Shown here: one piece after another, positions 8,024 through 16,131 of the stretch
How the letters are laid out: the number at the start of each line of letters is the position of its first letter
Position numbering within the stretch: position 1 is the stretch's first letter
Source of the DNA: Rhodobacterales bacterium RIFCSPHIGHO2_02_FULL_62_130
GTDB taxonomy: Bacteria > Pseudomonadota > Alphaproteobacteria > Rhodobacterales > Rhodobacteraceae
NCBI GenBank assembly: GCA_001828855.1
Contig: MHZT01000006.1
Location: 124,001 to 188,000 of the forward strand
DNA length: 64,000 bases
Reading direction: 5' to 3'
Position numbers and translations under genes: made by a program
The notes under the pieces: model-generated
Seen by the model: the letters and a program-made list of their open reading frames with translations, nothing else
What the model was told of the DNA's origin: nothing
Databases searched by the model: none

Positions 8024-9512
8024 GGTCGGAAAGGCTGTGGGCGATGTCGCGCGTGCTGGTGTAAAGCGTGCGCCAGAGCGGATATTGGCGGGTATAGGCG
8101 GGCACTTCGGCGGGCGTCACCACGCGGTTGATCGGGTTCCAGCTGCGGACATCGTCGGGTGCCGCCTGACCTATCGCGACCGCAGCCAGAAACGCATTGC
8201 CGTAACTCGCACCGATGGTCTTTTCGCAAATGATCTGCGGCACGCGCGCCAGATCGGATGTGGCCTGCATCCAGACCGCGTTCTGCGTGCCACCGCCCAC
8301 CGCCAGCACCTGCGTGGGCGTTGCGTGCAACTCGCGGCAGGTGTCCAGCACATGCGCGGCCCCGCTGGCGATGCCTTCGAGAACCGCGCGATAAAGATCA
8401 CCGCGCGTATGGGTCAGATCAAGGCCAAAGAAGGCGCCCTTGGCGTTTGGATCATGGATCGGAGTGCGCTCGCCCGAGAAATAGGGCAGGCAAAGCAAGC
8501 CCTTGGCGCCTTTCGGGCTGGCTGCAGCCTCGGCTGTCAGCACGGCAAAGGCATCTGCCCCCAACTCGCGCGCGAACTGGTCGCGGAACCAATGCGTCAG
8601 GGTGCCAGAGGTCGCCAGCCCTGCCATGGAGGCATGTTGGCCCGGATAAAGCCAAGGCGCATACCACATCCGCGCGTCTCGCACCGGTTCTGCCGTGACC
8701 TGAATGATGAAGATGGTCGAGCCATACATCATCATCATCTCGCCCGCGTCCTTGACGCCCACCGACACCGCCTCGGCAGCGGCGTCGATAGTGCCGCAGG
8801 TCACCGGCGTTCCCACCGCAAGGCCTGTTTCGGCAGCGGCGGCGGGGGTGATCTGGCCTGCGATCTCGGTTGACCACATCAGGCGCGGCAGACGGTCCAG
8901 CGGCAGAATCTCGGGCGCAAGATCGGCGGTCCAGTCCAGCCGGTTCACATCGTAAAGCGGCGCGAAATTGGCCGCCGTATAGTGGTCGATCACATAGGCT
9001 CCAGTCAGTTTCCACACCAGATAACTGGTCGAGGTCAGCACCATCGCGGTGCGCGCGTAAATCTCGGGGCAGCATTCCTTCAGCCACAGGATTTTCGGGC
9101 CAACCGATTGCGAGGTCAGCGCATTGCCGCAGCGGGTCAGGATCACATCCTGCCCGATGCGGTCCGTCAGCGCGGCAATCTGGTCGGCGGCCCGCGTATC
9201 CACCCCGTAAAGCACCCCGTTCATCAGCGGCGCGCCGCCCGCATCCACTGGCAGCATGCAAGGCCCGATAGCCGAGCAGGCAACTGCGGCAATCGCGGCA
9301 GGGTCCACCCCGCTTTGGGTCAGCAAAGCGCGGGTGACAAAGACAAAATCGCCCCACCAATCCTCATCCGCGCGGTGTTCGGCCCATCCGGCGCGCGGCA
9401 CCAGCATCTTATGCGCCCGTGCGGCGGTGGCGATGATCGCGCCATCCTCGTCCACCAAGACGCCCTTGGTTTCAAACGTTCCGATATCGACGCCCAGAGT
9501 ATAGCCCATCAC
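8013..9512 (-). CDS. FGGY-family carbohydrate kinase
   Basis: This 499-residue protein has the N-terminal FGGY phosphate-binding motif GVDIGTFETKGVLVD (about residues 6-20) and a C-terminal domain with the ATP-binding region LAVGGGTQNAVWMQ (about 400-413). It phosphorylates a sugar or polyol; the length and motifs resemble xylulokinase-like members. The start overlaps the end of the M42 gene by 4 bp, so it is the third gene of the unit BtpA-like, M42, kinase. With the PfkB kinase it gives two kinases in the locus. They could act at successive steps or on different sugars. Confidence 0.9.
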   Translation of the reverse strand: MMGYTLGVDIGTFETKGVLVDEDGAIIATAARAHKMLVPRAGWAEHRADEDWWGDFVFVTRALLTQSGVDPAAIAAVACSAIGPCMLPVDAGGAPLMNGVLYGVDTRAADQIAALTDRIGQDVILTRCGNALTSQSVGPKILWLKECCPEIYARTAMVLTSTSYLVWKLTGAYVIDHYTAANFAPLYDVNRLDWTADLAPEILPLDRLPRLMWSTEIAGQITPAAAAETGLAVGTPVTCGTIDAAAEAVSVGVKDAGEMMMMYGSTIFIIQVTAEPVRDARMWYAPWLYPGQHASMAGLATSGTLTHWFRDQFARELGADAFAVLTAEAAASPKGAKGLLCLPYFSGERTPIHDPNAKGAFFGLDLTHTRGDLYRAVLEGIASGAAHVLDTCRELHATPTQVLAVGGGTQNAVWMQATSDLARVPQIICEKTIGASYGNAFLAAVAIGQAAPDDVRSWNPINRVVTPAEVPAYTRQYPLWRTLYTSTRDIAHSLSDQGA

Positions 9513-10600
9513 ACCCCCCGCTTCAGGCTGAAATCGGGGGTGATCCGATCAAGGCTGGCCGACAGCAAATCCACCAAGGCCTCCAGATCGGCAGGGTCCA
9601 CCACCTCAAGCGCGGAATGCGAATAGCGCATAGGAAAGCCCACATCGAGACAGGCAACCCCTTCGGTCCCCATGAACTGAATGTAGGACAGGTCCGTCAA
9701 AGCGCCGGTATGGGCCGAGCGTTGCAGGGGCTGGCCAAGGGCATCGGACGCCTCCTCCATCAGCCGCACCAGCGCCGGATGCGGCATGACGCCGTTCAGC
9801 GTGCCGCGCCCGTGGAAGGAGTAAAGGCTGATCCCCGCCCCGCCGCCCAAAGCCACATCACCGCGCGCGGTCATGTCGGGGGTGTCACAGGCCAGCAGCA
9901 GATCAATCTGGAAGGCGATGTCAGGCGCGCAGGCGGTGGCGGCGGGAAGCACGCCGCGCAGGTTGTATTCCTCTTGCACCGACCAGACCAGATGCACCGT
10001 CGGGCCCGCGCTGCGCCCCGCCAGCCGTTCGGCCAGCGCCAGCAGCACCGCACAGCCGGCACGGTCATCCACCGAAGTTCCCGCAATCCGCCCGCCCGCC
10101 AGATCAAGCACGCGCGGCAGGTAAACGACCGGCGTGCCTACCAGAACGCCCGCCGCCTCTGCTTCGGCCTTGCTGGCAAAGCCCGCATCGACGTAAAGCT
10201 CGGCATAGGGCAGCACGCGGTATTTTTCTTCCGGCGTGGTGGCGTGGTGGCTTTTGTTGGCGATCACGGCGGGCAGATCGCCCTTTCGGGTGCAGATCAG
10301 CACGGCTTGGGCGGCCAGCGCGCGCTCCGGCACGCCGCCAAGCCGTTCCAGCCGGATCAGCCCGTTCGCCTCGACCTTGCGGACGATGAATCCTAACTGG
10401 TCCATATGGGTAAAGACCATGACCGAGGGCGCGGCAGGGTCGCCCTGAATCGTCGTCACCAGATTGCCCAAGCGGTCAGACCGGTGCGGCAGGCCCAGCC
10501 TGTCCAGATGGGCGGCGATGGCGGCGCAAACGCGATCCTCATGCCCCGCAAGGCCGGGGATCAGCATCAATTCCCGCAGGGTATCGGTAAGGCCAGTCAT
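9509..10600 (-). CDS. M42-family metallohydrolase (SgcX/FrvX-like)
   Basis: This 363-residue protein has the M42 layout. THMDQLGFIV near residue 65 gives the first metal His. TSVDDRAGCAVLL near 170 gives the bridging Asp. VQEEYNLRG near 207 gives the catalytic and metal-binding Glu. A late His (SHSALEVVD) lies near 330. M42 enzymes are cobalt or zinc aminopeptidases, but the SgcX and FrvX members sit in sugar operons of E. coli with unknown substrates. Here the gene overlaps both neighbours by 4 bp, between a BtpA/SgcQ protein and an FGGY kinase. That parallels the E. coli sgc operon. Its true substrate is open. Confidence 0.88.
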   Translation of the reverse strand: MTGLTDTLRELMLIPGLAGHEDRVCAAIAAHLDRLGLPHRSDRLGNLVTTIQGDPAAPSVMVFTHMDQLGFIVRKVEANGLIRLERLGGVPERALAAQAVLICTRKGDLPAVIANKSHHATTPEEKYRVLPYAELYVDAGFASKAEAEAAGVLVGTPVVYLPRVLDLAGGRIAGTSVDDRAGCAVLLALAERLAGRSAGPTVHLVWSVQEEYNLRGVLPAATACAPDIAFQIDLLLACDTPDMTARGDVALGGGAGISLYSFHGRGTLNGVMPHPALVRLMEEASDALGQPLQRSAHTGALTDLSYIQFMGTEGVACLDVGFPMRYSHSALEVVDPADLEALVDLLSASLDRITPDFSLKRGV

Positions 10601-11409
10601 TTGCCGCCCCGCGCCGCCCGCACGCGGTCCATGAAATCGGCGGCACGGGCCGGATCGACGGCGGCCCAGGTATCGCCCCCGACCTTCAGCGCCGACCCCA
10701 CGATGCAGCCATCCGCCACCGCCAGCACATCGGCCACAGTGGCATGTTTCACGCCGGTATTCGCCAGAACCGGCGTTGTCGGCAACACCCGCTTGACCGC
10801 CTCAAGATCCACCATCCGCGCCGCCTCGCCGGTGATGGCACCCGAGACCAGCACCGCATCGGGGATCGAGGAAAACACCGCCGAGCGCGCCCGATCCGGC
10901 AGCGAGCGCGGGTCAAGTGATCCGGCAAACTCTGCCGAGACGTTATACAGCTTTGCCACGCCCCCTGCCCCGATCCGCTGGGCATAGCGCAGCGCAGCCC
11001 CTGCATCCGGCGCCCAGACCCCCATGTCGGACGCATAGGTGCCGGTGAAAATCTCGCGCACAAAGGCCGCCCCCGTGGCCGCCGCCAGCGCCATCGTCGC
11101 CATCGGGTCCCACAGCACATTCACCCCGAACGGCACGGTGATCCGATCACGCAAGCGCCCGATCACATAGGCCATCGTCGCGGTGCTGGCGGTATCCACC
11201 TTCAACTCATAGGGCCGGTCGTTTTCATTGCCGAACATCACCGCGTCAAAGCCTGCGGCCTGCAATGCCGCCAGATCCGCCGCCGCACCCGCAATGATAC
11301 CCTCAACCCCCGCCCGCGCATCATGCAGCGGCGTGCCGGGCATCGCCCCCAGATGCACCATGGCAATCACCGGCTTCTTGTCCCCGAATACTTCCCTGAA
11401 AAGCGCCAT
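10597..11409 (-). CDS. BtpA/SgcQ family TIM-barrel protein
   Basis: This 270-residue protein has the BtpA/SgcQ features: PVIAMVHLGAMPGTP at the N terminus, the GNENDRPY segment near residue 60, FGVNVLWDP near 95, and a phosphate-binding C-terminal end VLANTGVKHATV...ADGCIVGSALK (about 205-240), as in TIM barrels. BtpA was first linked to photosystem I stability in cyanobacteria, whereas SgcQ sits in an uncharacterised sugar operon in E. coli. It is the first gene of the minus-strand unit with M42 and FGGY kinase genes, and the divergent promoter carries the shared operator. I expect an aldolase-like or epimerase-like role, but no reaction is proven. Confidence 0.88.
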   Translation of the reverse strand: MALFREVFGDKKPVIAMVHLGAMPGTPLHDARAGVEGIIAGAAADLAALQAAGFDAVMFGNENDRPYELKVDTASTATMAYVIGRLRDRITVPFGVNVLWDPMATMALAAATGAAFVREIFTGTYASDMGVWAPDAGAALRYAQRIGAGGVAKLYNVSAEFAGSLDPRSLPDRARSAVFSSIPDAVLVSGAITGEAARMVDLEAVKRVLPTTPVLANTGVKHATVADVLAVADGCIVGSALKVGGDTWAAVDPARAADFMDRVRAARGGK

Positions 11410-11465
11410 CTTTCCCCCCCGTGTTTCGGGGAAGGCTAACGCGAAAGCCTTGGCACGGGAAGACA

Positions 11466-11484
11466 GATCATACTAGCATGTCAG
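11466..11484. promoter_or_regulatory. Palindromic operator candidate of the sugar locus, site 2
   Basis: Read on the minus strand, this block gives CTGACATGCTAGTATGATC. It differs from the site at 5293 by only two substitutions within 19 bases. It lies in the 117-bp divergent region between the BtpA/SgcQ gene and the aldo/keto reductase gene. Its 12-bp core CTAGCATGTCAG (11473-11484) is an imperfect palindrome. Confidence 0.6.
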
Positions 11485-11526
11485 CGATTTGACGGCAGAT
11501 GGAATGACATTCCTTGGGGGACGAGC

Positions 11527-12543
11527 ATGCGCGTGCGGCATTGGGACAGATTGGGCAACGGCGGCTTGAACTTTACCGAAATCGGCTTCGGGGCTGCCCC
11601 TTTGGGCAACCTTTACCGTGCCATTTCCGAAGATGCGGCGCAGGCAGTGCTGGCGCGGGCATGGGAGGGAGGCCTGCGCTATTTCGACACCGCGCCGCTT
11701 TATGGCTATGGTCTTTCGGAAACCCGCCTGAACCATTTCCTGCGCGACAAACCGCGCGCGGATTACGTGATCTCCACCAAGATCGGGCGGCTTTTGCGGG
11801 CCAGCACGCCCGAGGCCCGCGATGGCATCGGCAAATGGTTCGAGGTGCCGTCCCGCACCGGGGTTTACGATTACAGCTATGACGGGGTGATGCGCTCGCT
11901 TGAGGCGTCGCTGGAACGGCTGGGGCTGGACCGGATTGATATTCTTTATGCTCATGATCTGGACCTGTTCAACCACGGCACGCAGGCGGCGCTGGATGCA
12001 AAACTGGCCGAGTTGATGGCAGGCGGCTACCGCGCGCTGATCGAACTGCGCGATCAGGGGGTGATCAAGGCGTTCGGGGCGGGCGTGAACGCGTGGCAGC
12101 CCTGCCAATGGCTGCTGGAGCGCGGCGATTTCGACCTGTTCCTGCTGGCAGGCCGCTATACCCTGCTGGAACAGGAGGCGCAGGCAACATTCCTGCCCTT
12201 GGCGCAGGAGCGCAGCGTGGGCGTGGTGATCGGCGGGCCTTATAATTCGGGGATTCTGGCGACCGGACCAAGAGCGGGGGCGTTTTACAACTATGACCCC
12301 GCGCCGGATTGGGTGCTGGAAAAGACCGCCGCCCTGCAAAGGGTCTGCGCGCAGTTCGGGGTGCGGCTGGTCGATGCCGCGTTCCAGTTCCCGCTGCGGC
12401 ACCCCGCCGTTGTCTCGGTCATCCCCGGCGGTCAGGGCGTGGCCGAGATGGAGAGCAACCTGCTGGCCGCCCGCGCCGAGGTGCCGGAAACACTCTGGAC
12501 CGCGCTGCAGGAGAACGGGCTTATCCTGCCCGCGGCCTTCTGA
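11527..12543 (+). CDS. Aldo/keto reductase (D-threo-aldose/L-fucose dehydrogenase-like)
   Basis: This 338-residue (alpha/beta)8 oxidoreductase has the AKR catalytic tetrad visible as Asp and Tyr in FDTAPLYGYG (about residues 56-65), Lys in STKIG (about 85) and His in YAHD (about 143). The sequence has the form of the group containing L-fucose (D-threo-aldose) dehydrogenase and pyridoxal 4-dehydrogenase, which oxidise the C1 hydroxyl of cyclic sugars to lactones with NAD(P). Together with the two FucU mutarotases this favours a 6-deoxyhexose or related pentose as the locus substrate. It is transcribed divergently from the BtpA/SgcQ unit with a shared operator candidate between them. Confidence 0.87.
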   Translation: MRVRHWDRLGNGGLNFTEIGFGAAPLGNLYRAISEDAAQAVLARAWEGGLRYFDTAPLYGYGLSETRLNHFLRDKPRADYVISTKIGRLLRASTPEARDGIGKWFEVPSRTGVYDYSYDGVMRSLEASLERLGLDRIDILYAHDLDLFNHGTQAALDAKLAELMAGGYRALIELRDQGVIKAFGAGVNAWQPCQWLLERGDFDLFLLAGRYTLLEQEAQATFLPLAQERSVGVVIGGPYNSGILATGPRAGAFYNYDPAPDWVLEKTAALQRVCAQFGVRLVDAAFQFPLRHPAVVSVIPGGQGVAEMESNLLAARAEVPETLWTALQENGLILPAAF

Positions 12544-12550
12544 AAGCCGC

Positions 12551-12735
12551 GTAGGTCGGGGTTCACCCCGATTTTGGGACAGGTAACGGGGGGGGAGTCG
12601 GGGTGAACCCCGACCTACGGGTGGGTGTTTGGGGGGAGGTTGGATGCCTCCGGCGGGGATATTTTTGCAAAGGGGATCGGGTGAACGGGTCACACGTAAA
12701 ACCGGCATGTCCGTAGGTCGGGGTTCACCCCGACT
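12551..12735. repeat. Interspersed GTCGGGGT palindromes, three copies
   Basis: There are three copies of a hairpin with arms GTCGGGGT and ACCCCGAC and a GTAG leader, at about 12551-12574 (plus), 12596-12619 (minus) and 12712-12735 (plus). The first two face each other and can pair along their whole length. A GCCTCCGGCGGG unit lies between copies 2 and 3 at 12647-12666. The cluster fills the 203-bp gap between convergent genes. The same family appears three times at 59110-59232. Confidence 0.85.
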
Positions 12736-12746
12736 CTCTCCGCAAT

Positions 12747-13928
12747 TCACCCCACCGTCACATCGAAATCATAAAGCCAATCGAACTTCTTCAACGCCAG
12801 ACCCGGTGCCAAGGCTCCGCCCAGACGCAGGCCGGTGTGGGCAATGCTGCGGGTCAGGCCCGAGAGGTGGTAGGATCGCGCGTTGCCGGTTGCCGCCACC
12901 ACGATACGGGCGGCGCGCGGGGCGCGGGTAGAGTGGTAATCGGCAAGGGCCGCAACCAAGGGCAGGCGCGACAGCCTGTCGGACAGCACCCAGGCATCCT
13001 CCAGCCCCATCGAAGCTCCTTGAGCAAGGAAGGGCAGCGTCGGGTGGGCGGCATCGCCCAGAATCGCCACAGCGCCTTCGGGCAAGGCTTTGCCCCAGAC
13101 CTTTGCCACCGGATGCCGGAACAGCCCCCAGAGGTAGACATCCTGCACCGCCGCCAGCCACCCCTTCACGCGCGGGCTGAACCCATCGAAGGCCAGTCGC
13201 AATTCCATCGGGTCATCGCGCAGCGACCAGCCCTCTTCGACCCAGCGGTTGCGTTCCTCGACCGCGACGATATTGCGAAGCGTGCCGCCGCGCAGCGGAT
13301 AGCTGACCAGATGGCGGCCCGGTCCCATATGCACCTCGGCGACCGGAGCGGCCCCGGACTCGGCAGGAATGATCGCGCGCCATGCCACTTGCCGCGTGAA
13401 AAAGGGCGCAACCATGCCGTTCAGCGCCGCGCGGGTGGCAGAATGCAGCCCGTCCGCGCCGATCAGCAGCGCAGGGCTATGTTCCACGCCTTGTGCTGTG
13501 ACGATGCGGGGGCGCGGGCCGCTCAGATCCACCGTCTCGATCTTGTGCAGCAGCCGGATCTGCACACCCGCATCGCGCGCGCCCTTGGCCAGCAGATCGA
13601 TCAGATCGGCGCGGTGCAGGAAATGATAGCCCTGCTCGGGGCGCAGCCGCGCCACATCCAGCCGCAAAACCAGACTGTCATCCAGCCCATCGCGCAACTC
13701 GACCGCCTCTGCGCGCATCGAGGCGGCCTCAAGCGCGTCTTGCAGCCCCAAGGCCCGCAGCACTGCCGCGCCATTGGGCGAGATTTGCAGCCCCGCCCCG
13801 ACCTCGCGGATGGCATCGGCCTGTTCCAGCACCGTCACCGCAGCGCCCTTCAGCGCCAAAGCCCGCGCCACGGCAAGGCCCGCAACCCCTGCCCCCACCA
13901 CGGTGATCTCTTGCCCTGCCACGCTCAT
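12747..13928 (-). CDS. FAD-dependent monooxygenase (salicylate hydroxylase-like)
   Basis: This 393-residue protein begins with a Rossmann FAD-binding fingerprint (VVGAGVAGLAVARALALKG, about residues 10-28) followed by VLEQADAIREVGAGLQISPN. The second FAD motif is GDAAHPTLPFLAQGASMGLED (the GD box with conserved Pro, about 290-310), and a DG motif (LLIGADGLHSATR) lies near 155. This is the class A flavin hydroxylase family, which uses NAD(P)H and oxygen to hydroxylate aromatic or related ring substrates. The substrate is unknown. It is a single gene with no aromatic pathway partner nearby. An intrinsic terminator separates it from dksA upstream. Confidence 0.9.
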   Translation of the reverse strand: MSVAGQEITVVGAGVAGLAVARALALKGAAVTVLEQADAIREVGAGLQISPNGAAVLRALGLQDALEAASMRAEAVELRDGLDDSLVLRLDVARLRPEQGYHFLHRADLIDLLAKGARDAGVQIRLLHKIETVDLSGPRPRIVTAQGVEHSPALLIGADGLHSATRAALNGMVAPFFTRQVAWRAIIPAESGAAPVAEVHMGPGRHLVSYPLRGGTLRNIVAVEERNRWVEEGWSLRDDPMELRLAFDGFSPRVKGWLAAVQDVYLWGLFRHPVAKVWGKALPEGAVAILGDAAHPTLPFLAQGASMGLEDAWVLSDRLSRLPLVAALADYHSTRAPRAARIVVAATGNARSYHLSGLTRSIAHTGLRLGGALAPGLALKKFDWLYDFDVTVG

Positions 13929-13943
13929 GCCGCACCCCGAACG

Positions 13944-13970
13944 AAAAACGCCGGACCCATCGGCCCGGCG
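13944..13970 (-). terminator. Intrinsic terminator after dksA
   Basis: Read on the minus strand, a stem with arms CGCCGGGCC and GGTCCGGCG around a GATG loop is followed by TTTTT. It lies 60 bp past the dksA stop and just before the flavin monooxygenase start, separating the two genes. Confidence 0.75.
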
Positions 13971-14030
13971 CTATCCTTTTCCTGTTCGCGCGGCCTTCGC
14001 AAGCCTGTCAGGCGCGGCCAGTCGACGCGC

Positions 14031-14453
14031 TCAGTCGTCGCGGTGAACCTTTTCGCGACGCTCGTGCTTTTCCTGCGCTTCCAGCGTCATGGTGGCGATC
14101 GGACGCGCATCCAGACGTTTCAGGCTGATCGGCTCGCCGGTCATTTCGCAATAGCCGAATTCGTTGTTGTCGATCCGGCGCAGGGCTGCGTCGATCTTGG
14201 ACACCAGCTTGCGCTGACGGTCACGGGTGCGAAGCTCCAACGCGCGGTCGGTTTCCTCGGACGCGCGATCTGCAATGTCGGGAACATTGCGCCCCGAATC
14301 CTGCAGATTGTCGATGGTTTCGGCAGACTGCCCAAGCAGCTCCTGCTTCCACACGATCAGCTTGCGACGGAAATATTCAAGCTGGCGGTCATTCATGAAA
14401 GGTTCGTCCTCGGCGGGACGATAATCATCGGGCAGGAAGGTTTCGACCTTCAT
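14031..14453 (-). CDS. dksA: RNA polymerase-binding transcription factor DksA
   Basis: With the start at MKVETFLPDDYRP this is a 140-residue protein. An N-terminal helix is followed by a long coiled coil with the acidic tip residues (VPDIADRASEETDRA, about 60-74) and a C-terminal globular end, CEMTGEPISLKRLDARPIAT. DksA enters the RNA polymerase secondary channel and works with ppGpp. Only one cysteine of the four in the E. coli zinc site remains, as is usual in Rhodobacterales DksA. An upstream in-frame ATG at 14504 with an AGGAG site would add 17 residues. I prefer 14453 because it gives the N terminus conserved in the family and has its own GGAG site. Confidence 0.92.
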   Translation of the reverse strand: MKVETFLPDDYRPAEDEPFMNDRQLEYFRRKLIVWKQELLGQSAETIDNLQDSGRNVPDIADRASEETDRALELRTRDRQRKLVSKIDAALRRIDNNEFGYCEMTGEPISLKRLDARPIATMTLEAQEKHERREKVHRDD

Positions 14454-14624
14454 TGCAGCACTCTCCAAATCGCCGGACCGCGCCGACAGGTGGGCTTCTG
14501 TCATGGCGCTCTCCTGATGGTGGTGCATTTAGCGGATGTGCGGGGCATTGTCACTAGCAGTTGCGACAAATTCGCGTGGACGCTAGGTTGCCCGCGCCGC
14601 GTAGCCCCTAGCAGCGAGACTGTG

Positions 14625-15464
14625 ATGAAATTCGAAACAACTGCGGCCTATGTCGTGCCGGAAGATCTGAAAATCGCGGTCAATGCGGCGGTCACCCTGC
14701 AACGCCCCTTGCTGGTCAAGGGCGAACCGGGAACCGGCAAGACCGAACTTGCGCGGCAGGTGGCGCAGGCGCTGGGGATGCCGCTGATCGAGTGGCATGT
14801 GAAGTCCACCACCAAGGCGCAGCAGGGGCTTTACGAATATGACGCGGTCTCGCGTCTGCGCGACAGCCAGTTGGGCGAAGAACGTGTGCATGATGTGAAG
14901 AATTACATCCGCAAGGGCAAGCTGTGGCAGGCCTTTGACGCCCCGTCTCGCGTGGTGCTGCTGATCGACGAGGTGGACAAGGCCGATATCGAATTTCCGA
15001 ACGACCTGCTGCAAGAACTCGACCGGATGGAGTTTCACGTCTACGAGACCGGCGAGACCATCCGCGCGCGGCATCGTCCCGTGGTCATCATCACCTCGAA
15101 CAACGAAAAAGAACTGCCCGACGCCTTCCTGCGCCGCTGTTTCTTCCACTATATCCGCTTCCCCGATCCCGCCACTTTGGCCGCCATCGTGCGCTTGCAC
15201 CACCCGTCGATCAAAGAGGCGCTGCTGACCACCGCGCTGACGCAATTCTTTGAAATCCGCGACACACCGGGGTTGAAGAAAAAGCCCTCGACCTCGGAAG
15301 TGCTGGACTGGCTGAAACTGCTTCTGGCCGAGGATCTGACCCCCGAAGACCTGAAGCGCGACAGCAAAGCCAGCCTGCCGCGTCTGCACGGGGCGCTGCT
15401 GAAGAACGAACAGGATGTGCAGATGTTCGAACGGCTGGCCTTCCTGTCGCGTGGACAGCGATAA
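14625..15464 (+). CDS. MoxR-family AAA+ ATPase
   Basis: This 279-residue ATPase has Walker A GEPGTGKTELA (about residues 32-42), Walker B VVLLIDEVDKAD (about 107-118) and sensor 1 VVIITSNNEKELPDAFLRR (about 150-168), with the Arg finger. MoxR ATPases act as chaperones with VWA-domain partners to insert cofactors or mature complexes. Its likely partner is the CoxE-like VWA protein at 17719, although a DUF2927 lipoprotein and a structured intergenic segment lie between. The ATG at 14625 is the first family-consistent start. The much longer open frame upstream runs antisense through two other genes and is not coding. Confidence 0.92.
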   Translation: MKFETTAAYVVPEDLKIAVNAAVTLQRPLLVKGEPGTGKTELARQVAQALGMPLIEWHVKSTTKAQQGLYEYDAVSRLRDSQLGEERVHDVKNYIRKGKLWQAFDAPSRVVLLIDEVDKADIEFPNDLLQELDRMEFHVYETGETIRARHRPVVIITSNNEKELPDAFLRRCFFHYIRFPDPATLAAIVRLHHPSIKEALLTTALTQFFEIRDTPGLKKKPSTSEVLDWLKLLLAEDLTPEDLKRDSKASLPRLHGALLKNEQDVQMFERLAFLSRGQR

Positions 15465-15719
15465 GCATTTTCCCCGAATCGGACGTGATTGCCATGGCTT
15501 AGCCATAGTCTTGCCGCATTTGAATCACGCAATAGTCATTTTTTGACACAAATCGCAACATTGCGTGATTGTCGCAAGGCAAATCTGGTCGGTGCAGCCG
15601 TTGCGATGTCCATGGGTAGACTCGGACCGTTGCGGGAAAAACCCGAAGATTGACACGAACCTGCCGCTGAAACGACACTTGGGCCATGTTGTCTTTGCCC
15701 ACGGCGTCCTGTGTTCCGA

Positions 15720-16041
15720 TGCTGGTCAGTTTGGTGACGAACCCTGAGCCTTGGCCCCTCTGCGGGGAAGGCGGGCGGTGATCCCGGTGTTCTGCCGCCG
15801 GAGTATCGCTATGGGTTTGCCCGCTTGGATGCCTCTGCTCGGCAACCCAAGGACCAGCACCAGAGCAAAGGGCCGGGCTTTGGGATCAAAGCGCAGCGGG
15901 GGCTGCGGGACTGATCCCAAGACACGACCGTCCGTCGCGTCCCTTGGGGCGTGACGGATGGCCACGGACATGGGGCAAGGCTGTTGTCTTGCCGTTCAGG
16001 CAAAGCCCTCGCGGCGGATACGGGGGTATCCGCTGCGGGGC
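15720..16041. ncRNA. Strongly structured intergenic segment, candidate noncoding RNA of unknown class
   Basis: The 667-bp gap 15465-16131 has no credible gene but holds a run of strong hairpins. An 8-bp closing helix pairs 15720-15727 with 15852-15859 around stems at 15748-15772 and 15812-15849. TTGGGATCA (15880) pairs with TGATCCCAA (15912) around a CGCAGC/GCTGCG stem. TCCGTC-type arms pair across 15931-15958. A 16-bp stem with one bulge and a GGGG loop spans 16005-16041. The TGTTCC...CCCTGAGCC string at 15712-15750 recalls the 5' part of 6S RNA, but no matching closing stem is seen. Conserved RNase P, tmRNA and SRP RNA motifs are absent. The strand is undecided. Confidence 0.45.
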
Positions 16042-16131
16042 GCCCGATCGGCAGGCTGGCGATATTGGTGCCTGTGTTCAATACGATAGGGGCCACACCC
16101 CTTGGAACCTTGAATAAAGAGCTGCCAGACC

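Noticed and set aside
12837-14624. In-frame upstream extension of the MoxR gene giving an 875-codon frame
   Set aside because: It runs antisense through the flavin monooxygenase and dksA, which have clear motifs. Only the part from 14625 matches MoxR proteins.
15465-16131. RNase P RNA, tmRNA or SRP RNA in the structured gap
   Set aside because: The conserved cores (GAGGAAAGTCC, the tmRNA tag region, GGTCAGG...GGAAGCAGCC) are absent on both strands. 6S RNA remains only a weak possibility.
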